From JBFEYJ01 sp041562215 (lineage in GTDB: Bacteria; Pseudomonadota; Gammaproteobacteria; Thiohalomonadales; Thiohalomonadaceae): a DNA stretch of 10,448 nt. Each line of letters opens with the position of its first letter. The first letter of the stretch is position 1. The stretch spans positions 1-10,448 of the forward strand of contig JBFEYJ010000097.1 of NCBI GenBank assembly GCA_041562215.1. The letters are read 5' to 3'. Position numbers and translations under genes: made by a program. Shown here one piece after another: positions 1 through 7,750 of this stretch. The notes under the pieces are model-generated. The model was not told where the DNA came from. It saw only the letters and a list, made by a program, of their open reading frames with translations, and did not search any database.

Positions 1-1742
<1,742 letters not shown>

Positions 1743-1932
1743 GGTTCTGGCGGTCGGGTCCGGTTGTATGAAAACGAAGGATTATAGCGTATGACGGGTG
1801 GGTGGTGGGAGGTTCAAGGTACAGGAACGGGTTCCGGCCGTGATTTGCCTGAGTGCTCGCCTCTGTCGTGGCAAGATAACCGCACCTATGGCTGATTTAA
1901 TGTAGCGGGTGAGAGGTGTCGGTCGGATTTTA
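1743..1932. other. Spacer between the 140-residue gene and valS
   Basis: These 190 bases contain no supportable gene. They hold the candidate valS -10 box (1781-1786) and a short perfect dyad, GGAAC-GG-GTTCC, at 1824-1835 that could be an operator or chance. No strong hairpin followed by a T-tract was found behind the upstream gene, so read-through from pepA-holC into valS remains possible. Confidence 0.5.
1781..1786 (-). promoter_or_regulatory. Candidate -10 box for valS
   Basis: On the reverse strand this reads TATAAT, a perfect sigma-70 -10 hexamer, about 40 bases before the valS start codon, giving an expected leader of about 30 bases. No convincing -35 hexamer sits 16-18 bases upstream; TTGAAC is present but 25 bases away. 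The call therefore rests on the -10 box and its position between two genes. It suggests that valS can be transcribed independently of pepA-holC. Confidence 0.4.
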
Positions 1933-2355
1933 TTAGTGTCGGAACAATTCCGGCTTGAGCCGTTGCAGCTCTTCGATGATCTCTTCTCTTATCTTTGGTT
2001 TGAGTTGACGCAGGCGGTGAACAACCAGCATGTCGATAAGTTTTCTGAGTTCCGTTTCGTTTTGCGTAAAGGCAGCAGTTTTGCTTTCGGCGTCTTGGGA
2101 TGGTTGTATGCCACTCGTCGCGTCGGCCTCCTCTTCAGGTGGGAAAGCGACATCTTCCAGAACCGGGATGTTGATGTCTGTTTCGCCAGGGGCGGGCTCG
2201 ACCACCTCGCTGAGCATTGGGATTTCGGTCTCCATGCTGTCGAGTTGCCGCTTTTGTTCAATGAGCAGATCCTTGAGCGAGTCCAGCTCGTCGAGCAACT
2301 TGCTCTTCTGATCTGTAGGGCTAGCCGAACGTTTCCGCTTGTTGGTGTTGCTCAT
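1933..2355 (-). CDS. Uncharacterised 140-residue protein in the holC-valS slot
   Basis: I do not recognise a named family. Residues 1-12 are basic and polar (MSNTNKRKRSAS), 18-41 form a probable heptad-like helix (LLDELDSLKDLLIEQKRQL), 43-100 is an acidic, proline-rich and probably disordered linker, and 102-137 is a strongly amphipathic helical C-terminus rich in Leu, Ile, Lys and Glu. The linker holds two similar short motifs, IPMLSEVVEP (45-54) and IPVLEDVAFP (63-72). There is no signal peptide or membrane segment, so it is probably cytoplasmic. The gene begins six bases after holC ends, with AGG eight bases before the ATG, so co-transcription with holC is likely. Its position matches an uncharacterised gene that, from memory, pseudomonads also carry between holC and valS. 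A role near the replisome or as a small scaffold is only a guess from context. Confidence 0.8.
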   Translation of the reverse strand: MSNTNKRKRSASPTDQKSKLLDELDSLKDLLIEQKRQLDSMETEIPMLSEVVEPAPGETDINIPVLEDVAFPPEEEADATSGIQPSQDAESKTAAFTQNETELRKLIDMLVVHRLRQLKPKIREEIIEELQRLKPELFRH

Positions 2356-2361
2356 CGTCGC

Positions 2362-2796
2362 CTATGCCGTTTTAATGCTGTGTGATTCCAAAGGATAGCC
2401 TCTCTCTCGGTAAAAGCGGTACCGTTCGCGCCCCGCCTGCCTAACTTTGTCGTCCCCGGCGATCACCTCGGCAACCCGTTGGAAGCGACTGAAAAACAGT
2501 GGTACTTCACGGCCCAGGTTAATTAAAACATCATCGTGGTGCAGCGGTTCATCGCTGTGGCCAATGTGTACATTGACGCTGTCGGCGTCTGCAGCGTTGT
2601 CCAGGCTATGGGGCAGAAAGCTTTCGGCACGGAAGCTCCACAACAGGTCATCCAACTGGCTGCTGTCGGCGGCATCGTCAGTGTGGATGTAGACCTTGTG
2701 CCCCTGTTGCCAGGCTTTTTCCGCCAGGCGGCAGACGAAGTGCCGCCGCGCCGCCGCATCCCCCTCTTCAAGGATGTAAAAGTCGACCCGGGTCAT
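2362..2796 (-). CDS. holC: DNA polymerase III subunit chi
   Basis: Chi is the clamp-loader accessory subunit that pairs with psi (HolD) and binds the C-terminal tail of single-stranded DNA-binding protein, linking the replicase to SSB-coated DNA. The 144-residue product is close to the 147 of E. coli HolC and begins with the typical MTRVDFYIL strand. Other family signatures are the segment LDDLLWSFRAESFLPHSL at about 48-65 and VLINLGREVPLFFSRFQRVAEVI at 90-112. It is soluble, with no signal peptide. AAGG lies eight bases before the ATG. It sits downstream of pepA, as in E. coli, but separated by an unusual 230-bp spacer rich in inverted repeats, and is followed after six bases by the 140-residue gene. 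Identity is secure from motifs, length and gene order. Confidence 0.96.
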   Translation of the reverse strand: MTRVDFYILEEGDAAARRHFVCRLAEKAWQQGHKVYIHTDDAADSSQLDDLLWSFRAESFLPHSLDNAADADSVNVHIGHSDEPLHHDDVLINLGREVPLFFSRFQRVAEVIAGDDKVRQAGRERYRFYRERGYPLESHSIKTA

Positions 2797-2825
2797 TTTT
2801 CGGCCTTGTGGTGGTGAAAAGTGTT

Positions 2826-2892
2826 AAGCACGAAGTTTACGAAGAATCCAGGTTTCACTTTCGTAAAGCGCGTAGGCTTCGTGGTAGTGCTT
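2826..2892. repeat. Imperfect inverted repeat upstream of holC
   Basis: Arms made of CACGAAG (2829-2835) and TTTACGAA (2836-2843) face TTCGTAAA (2860-2867) and CTTCGTG (2877-2883), both pairings perfect, with a nine-base asymmetric bulge between them on the right arm. AAGCAC (2826-2831) can alternatively pair with GTGCTT (2887-2892). Six T residues (2891-2896) follow on the plus strand, giving a terminator-like look in that direction, although no plus-strand gene precedes it. On the minus strand it falls in the leader just before holC. The CACGAAG / CTTCGTG wording resembles dispersed intergenic repeats I have seen in environmental proteobacteria; that is recollection, not a search. Confidence 0.6.
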
Positions 2893-2932
2893 TTTTCAGA
2901 CGGCATGGTCTTTATTTCCTCATTGTCGCTTG

Positions 2933-3019
2933 GTTCTCAAGCCTGTTTGACTGCCAAGGTTGCCCGGAAATTCCCTCTCCCTGAGGAGAGGGGGAATCGT
3001 GCTGGTTATGCTTGAGAAC
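2933..3019. repeat. 87-bp element bounded by perfect 10-bp inverted repeats
   Basis: GTTCTCAAGC at 2933-2942 is repeated in exact reverse complement, GCTTGAGAAC, at 3010-3019. Between these ends lies the strong hairpin described at 2970-2997. No open reading frame of note and no clear target-site duplication flank it. It could be a small miniature-transposon-like relic, a nested mRNA structure in the pepA-holC transcript, or coincidence. Confidence 0.45.
2970..2997 (-). terminator. Strong hairpin downstream of pepA, possible weak terminator
   Basis: CCCTCTCC (2973-2980) and GGAGAGGG (2985-2992) form a perfect eight-base stem around the loop CTGA. With a two-base G bulge the stem extends to ATTCCCTCTCC against GGAGAGGGGGAAT. 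It begins 30 bases beyond the pepA stop codon. On the minus strand only AATTT follows, so it is a poor intrinsic terminator. It may instead mark the 3' end of pepA mRNA after processing and reduce, rather than stop, transcription into holC. Confidence 0.45.
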
Positions 3020-3026
3020 AGAGCGC

Positions 3027-4532
<1,506 letters not shown>

Positions 4533-4570
4533 TTGAACTCCTGGATGCGGGAATGGTTTTGTCGTGACTA

Positions 4571-4600
4571 TCTATAGCGTAAACTGGTTGCTTTATTCAA
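4571..4600 (-). promoter_or_regulatory. Candidate sigma-70 promoter for pepA
   Basis: On the reverse strand TTGAAT (4595-4600) and TATAGA (4571-4576) are separated by 18 bases, each matching four of six consensus bases. Transcription would start near 4564, giving a leader of about 30 bases with AGGAG at 4538-4542. Position and spacing are right, but the hexamers are only moderate matches. Confidence 0.45.
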
Positions 4601-4653
4601 TGCGTTTACCATTATCGCATTGTTCTGCTGATTTTTGATGGGGGCAATCGGGT

Positions 4654-5742
4654 GTGGGTCTGATAATCCACCGTTATCTGCTAAAAGAGATTGGCCTGAC
4701 CTTTCTCGGGGTCACACTTTTGCTACTGCTGATTTTTCTCAGCGGTACTTTTGTGCGCATTCTCGCCGAGGCGGCAGAGGGTGATTACCCGGCTGGAATC
4801 GTGCTGGGTCTGTTCACTCTCAAGGCGGTGGGCAATATGGTTCTCATCCTGCCGATCTCGCTGTTTCTCGGGGTAATGCTGGCACTCGGGCGACTCTACA
4901 AGGATAGTGAGATGGTGGCGATGACCGCCTGCGCCGTTGGCCCTGACCATGTGTTGGGCAGTGTAGCGAAAATCGGCGTAATCATTGCGCTGCTTGTCGC
5001 CGCCCTGGCCCTTTATGTGGGCCCCTGGGCCGAGGAGATGGGACACCGCCTTTTAGACGAGGCCCAGGCCAGGGTTGAAATCGAGGGTATCGTCCCCGGG
5101 CGTTTTACCCAGAGTGAAAGTGGCGATGAGTTGATCTATGCCGCCTCGGCCGGCCCTGACAATGACGAGCTGCAAGGGGTGTTCGCCCATCAGCGCAAGG
5201 ATGGTGAGCTTATTCTGCTGACGGCTGAATCCGCGACAACCTACGTGGACAGGAAAACCGGTCACCGCTATCTGCTGTTGCGCAACGGTTATCGTTATGA
5301 GGGAAAACCGGGTACCTCTGAATACCGCACCATTCATTTTGCCGAGCACGGTATTTTGCTCCAGACACGGGAAGTGGTGGCAGGCAAGCGCCGTCGCAAC
5401 GCCATTCCTTCAGAAACCTTGTGGGCATCTAACGATCTATCCGATGTCGCCGAGCTGCAATGGCGGTTCGCCACCCCCATCAGTGCCCTGTTGTTAGCGC
5501 TGCTGGCGGTGCCCCTGAGCAAGACCAATCCGCGCCAGGGTCGCTTTGGCCGTTTATTTGTCGGCATTATGGTTGTCGTGATCTACAACAACCTGCTCTC
5601 GGTCGGGCGTAGCGCACTGTCTAAGGGCGAAGTTTCCCCTTGGATAGGGATGTGGTGGGTGCATGTGCTGCTGGCGGTGCTGGTATTTTTTCTCTATCGA
5701 CAGCAGCTGCGAATGCGCGGCCCGGCGAGGGCAACGGCATGA
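4654..5742 (+). CDS. lptF: Lipopolysaccharide export permease LptF
   Basis: LptF is one of the two inner-membrane subunits of the ABC exporter LptB2FG, which extracts lipopolysaccharide from the inner membrane and passes it to LptC and the periplasmic bridge. The 362 residues (E. coli 366) show the family layout: membrane helices at about 12-34, 48-72 and 104-122, a periplasmic beta-jellyroll from about 125 to 265, then helices near 272-289, 301-317 and 332-349. The segment LYKDSEMVAM (81-90) fits the cytoplasmic coupling helix that contacts LptB. The start is GTG: an in-frame TGA at 4636 excludes longer versions, GGGGG lies ten bases upstream, and translation gives the typical IIHRYLLKEI N-terminus. 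The stop overlaps the lptG start by four bases (ATGA), so the two are translationally coupled. LptB, LptC and LptA are not in this window. Confidence 0.96.
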   Translation: MGLIIHRYLLKEIGLTFLGVTLLLLLIFLSGTFVRILAEAAEGDYPAGIVLGLFTLKAVGNMVLILPISLFLGVMLALGRLYKDSEMVAMTACAVGPDHVLGSVAKIGVIIALLVAALALYVGPWAEEMGHRLLDEAQARVEIEGIVPGRFTQSESGDELIYAASAGPDNDELQGVFAHQRKDGELILLTAESATTYVDRKTGHRYLLLRNGYRYEGKPGTSEYRTIHFAEHGILLQTREVVAGKRRRNAIPSETLWASNDLSDVAELQWRFATPISALLLALLAVPLSKTNPRQGRFGRLFVGIMVVVIYNNLLSVGRSALSKGEVSPWIGMWWVHVLLAVLVFFLYRQQLRMRGPARATA

Positions 5743-6803
5743 GATTGCTGGGTAATTACATCGGCAAGACCATTGCCGTGCATATTCTCGCGGTAATGCT
5801 GGTACTGCTCGCGCTCTATTTCTTTAGCACCTTCGTTACCGAAGTTACCGATGTGGGCAAGGGGAAGTATCAGATCATCGATGCCCTGCAGTACAGTCTC
5901 ATGCTGCTTCCACGACAGGTCTATGAGCTGTTTCCCCTGGTCGCACTGATGGGGACGATGCTCGGACTTGGCGCGATGGCCAACACCAGTGAGTTGACCG
6001 TGATGCAGGCATCCGGGATCTCCGTGGGACAGGTCATGCGCGAGATCCTCAAGGTCGGCGCGGTGCTTGTGCTGATTGCTGTCATTCTCGGCGAAATGAT
6101 TGCCCCACCTCTGGAGAGGGAGGCACGCAATCAGCGTGCCCGAGCGATGTCGGAAAATATCAGCCTCAACGTCAAGAGCGGCCTGTGGGCGCGAGAGGGC
6201 GATACCTTTATCAATATCGAACGCTTGCTGATTAATGGCCAAGCCAGCGGGATCCACCTTTACCGTTTTTCTCCGGATGGGAAGCTTTTGCAGACTACCT
6301 CGGCCAAGCGGGGTATGTATCAGGAAGAAGAATGGCAGTTAATGCAGGTGGAGCACACTTTCTTTGGGGAGCAACAGATCACGCGCCAGTTTGAGAAGAG
6401 CATGGGTTGGAAAAGCGGCGTTGGTCCGGAGGTCATCGATGTGGTGGCGATCCCACCGGATAATCTCTCGATTCGTGATCTGCTGGATTACCTCAGCTAT
6501 CTTCACGACAACGAACTTGAGGCGAAGCCCTATGAGCTCTCGCTGTGGACACGTATCGCCGCCCCGTTTGCCACTGCCGGGATGATTCTGCTGGCGATCC
6601 CGTTTGTTTTCGGCTCGCTTCGTGCAACGGGGGTGGGGCAGCGCATCGTCATCGGCGCGTTGATCGGCATCGGTTTTTACCTCTTCAACGGTATCTTCGG
6701 CCGCGTGGGCCTGGTCTACAATCTGCCACCAGTGCTCAGTGCGATAACCCCCACCGTGCTGGTTTATCTGGCCTGGTATGGGTTGATGCGGCGGATTCGA
6801 TGA
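5739..6803 (+). CDS. lptG: Lipopolysaccharide export permease LptG
   Basis: LptG is the partner of LptF in the LptB2FG exporter. The product has 354 residues (E. coli 360), with membrane helices near 12-33, 58-80 and 104-122, a periplasmic jellyroll from about 125 to 265, and helices near 273-293, 301-320 and 332-350. The NTSELTVMQASG segment (82-93) corresponds to the cytoplasmic coupling helix after helix two, and RIAAPFATAGMILLAIPFVFG marks helix four. The frame is open upstream to 5640, but the ATG at 5739 is chosen because it overlaps the lptF stop as ATGA and gives the typical MRLLGNYIGKTI N-terminus; the upstream extension would lie wholly inside lptF. The two subunits probably arose by ancient duplication, as is known for the family. 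Confidence 0.97.
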   Translation: MRLLGNYIGKTIAVHILAVMLVLLALYFFSTFVTEVTDVGKGKYQIIDALQYSLMLLPRQVYELFPLVALMGTMLGLGAMANTSELTVMQASGISVGQVMREILKVGAVLVLIAVILGEMIAPPLEREARNQRARAMSENISLNVKSGLWAREGDTFINIERLLINGQASGIHLYRFSPDGKLLQTTSAKRGMYQEEEWQLMQVEHTFFGEQQITRQFEKSMGWKSGVGPEVIDVVAIPPDNLSIRDLLDYLSYLHDNELEAKPYELSLWTRIAAPFATAGMILLAIPFVFGSLRATGVGQRIVIGALIGIGFYLFNGIFGRVGLVYNLPPVLSAITPTVLVYLAWYGLMRRIR

Positions 6804-6848
6804 AGGTTGCAGGTGACAGGTAAATACTACGGTGAGACCTGAAACCTT
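6803..6848. terminator. Possible bidirectional terminator between lptG and the RDD gene
   Basis: AAGGTT (6803-6808) pairs with AACCTT (6843-6848), and inside it CAGGT (6817-6821) pairs with ACCTG (6837-6841). The stem starts in the lptG stop codon. A pyrimidine-rich, T-rich stretch follows on the plus strand, interrupted by A and C and already inside the convergent gene. The stems are short and separated, so this is a weak call supported mainly by the convergent gene arrangement. Confidence 0.3.
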
Positions 6849-6850
6849 TA

Positions 6851-7294
6851 TTACCTCTTTTTCTCTTTCGGCAACACGACCAGTTCGGTCATCGAGTAGC
6901 GATCGTGCCAGGTGAGTTTTTCTTTATCGATGAGTGACCAGAGAAAGCCCAGGCCAAAGGCCAGCCAGGAAAAGGTGGCGACGATGAAGCGCAGCATCAG
7001 TTGCCACAGGCTGACCGGGCCGGGGTTGCGGTTCTGCAGGCGGATGCGCCAGGCGCGCATTCCAAGTGTCTGGCCGCCATGGGACCAGAACCAGGCAAAG
7101 AAGGCGAAGATAATCAGCAGCAGATAGAAGCGAAATAACAAGATCGCAACGAAAGACGGGGCTTCGCCTAATATCGGTGCTGCCGGCAGACCGGCGAGAA
7201 AAAGGATCGCCGCCAGCAGCAGACTATCATAGAGAATAGCGGCAAGTCGTCGCATCAGGCCACAATGGGGGAGGAGGGTGTTTTCCTGGTTCAT
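6851..7294 (-). CDS. RDD-family small membrane protein
   Basis: The 147-residue product has the RDD layout: the opening RRLAAILYDSLLL (15-27) with the family's Arg and Asp, membrane helices at about 21-39 and 47-70, the GGQTLGMRAWRIRL signature (73-86), a third hydrophobic stretch at about 98-121, and the closing WHDRYSMTELVV (129-140). No enzymatic activity is established for most of this family; some members have been linked to ion transport or stress tolerance. The ATG at 7294 is preferred: a longer frame begins with TTG at 7333, but those bases overlap the best promoter match and add no conserved residues. The Shine-Dalgarno signal is weak (GAG five bases upstream). The gene is convergent with lptG, so it is not part of the lptFG operon. 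The family call is secure; the function is not known. Confidence 0.9.
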   Translation of the reverse strand: MNQENTLLPHCGLMRRLAAILYDSLLLAAILFLAGLPAAPILGEAPSFVAILLFRFYLLLIIFAFFAWFWSHGGQTLGMRAWRIRLQNRNPGPVSLWQLMLRFIVATFSWLAFGLGFLWSLIDKEKLTWHDRYSMTELVVLPKEKKR

Positions 7295-7323
7295 GGGAAC
7301 TCGCAGCTTGTTTGGTAGCGCGA

Positions 7324-7332
7324 AGTATAACA
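7324..7332 (-). promoter_or_regulatory. Extended -10 promoter for the RDD gene
   Basis: The reverse strand reads TGTTATACT: a TG dinucleotide one base before TATACT, which matches five of six consensus -10 bases. Transcription would start near 7317 and give a leader of about 23 bases to the ATG at 7294. No good -35 hexamer is seen, as is common for extended -10 promoters. Its position inside the longer TTG-initiated frame supports choosing the shorter start. Confidence 0.5.
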
Positions 7333-7333
7333 A

Positions 7334-7516
7334 AAGGGGCAGGGAGCGAGATACGAGGATTGCTCTTCGTTATGCTTGTGCTGTTAATACAGCGTGCGGG
7401 AAGTGCACTCAAAGCTTTGAATCTTCGAATCCTGTCAGTGATATCCCGGATCTTGTTTTTGCATTTCGTCCCTGCTTATTTATGTCCTTGCCCGCTTCCA
7501 GTATCATGCCGCCTTT
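7334..7516. other. Non-coding stretch with clustered palindromes
   Basis: No convincing gene is present. Three dyads fall within 41 bases: GCTGT-TAAT-ACAGC (7380-7393), the palindrome AGTGCACT (7402-7409) and the 12-base perfect palindrome TCAAAGCTTTGA (7409-7420). TTCGAA follows shortly after. These could be protein-binding sites for the divergent RDD and purL genes. A weak promoter-like pair pointing at purL lies further right. No PurR-type operator was recognised. Confidence 0.4.
7453..7481 (+). promoter_or_regulatory. Weak candidate promoter for purL
   Basis: TTGTTT (7453-7458) and TTATTT (7476-7481) are separated by 17 bases. If used, it would put the whole 50-bp repeat array in a purL leader of about 260 bases. 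The hexamers are only moderate, and other start sites nearer the gene cannot be excluded. Confidence 0.22.
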
Positions 7517-7520
7517 GACG

Positions 7521-7720
7521 CACATGGACGTGCTAATGTCGCGGGAGGCAGGACGCCGAGAGCGACGACGCACATGGACGTGCTAATGTCGCGGGAGGCA
7601 GGACGCCGAGAGCGACGACGCACATTGACGTGCTAATGTCGCAGGAGGCAGGACGCCGAGAGCGACGACGCACAGGGACGTACTAATGTCGCGATAGGCA
7701 GGATGCCGAAAGCGGCTCCC
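7521..7720 (+). repeat. Four tandem 50-bp hairpin-forming units upstream of purL
   Basis: Units start at 7521, 7571, 7621 and 7671. Units one and two are identical over all 50 bases, unit three differs at two positions, and unit four differs at six of its first 44 and loses similarity after about 7714. There are no unique spacers. Each of the first three units can fold into a segmented stem: GTGC, then GTCGC, then GGC, closed by GCC, GCGAC and GCAC, with internal loops TAAT/GAC and GGGA (AGGA in unit three)/GAGA and the terminal loop AGGAC. In unit one the arms are 7530-7533, 7538-7542 and 7547-7549 against 7555-7557, 7562-7566 and 7570-7573. Because 50 is not a multiple of three, reading frames shift between units, which argues against coding. 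Confidence 0.93.
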
Positions 7721-7750
7721 GTTAACCTGAATTTATAAGGCTCTACCGAC

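Noticed and set aside
2821..3015. A 64-codon plus-strand frame in the pepA-holC spacer.
   Set aside because: It spans the inverted repeats, lacks a ribosome binding site and resembles no known protein.
7409..7445. Possible tRNA remnant, because TTCGAATCC resembles a T-loop.
   Set aside because: The flanking bases do not form a T-stem, and no acceptor, D or anticodon arms can be matched upstream.
7278..7586. A 102-codon plus-strand frame entering the repeat array.
   Set aside because: The 50-bp unit shifts frame between copies, the frame overlaps the RDD gene start on the other strand, and the composition of the product is not protein-like.
7521..7720. CRISPR array.
   Set aside because: The 50-bp units are directly adjacent with no unique spacers, and no cas genes are present.
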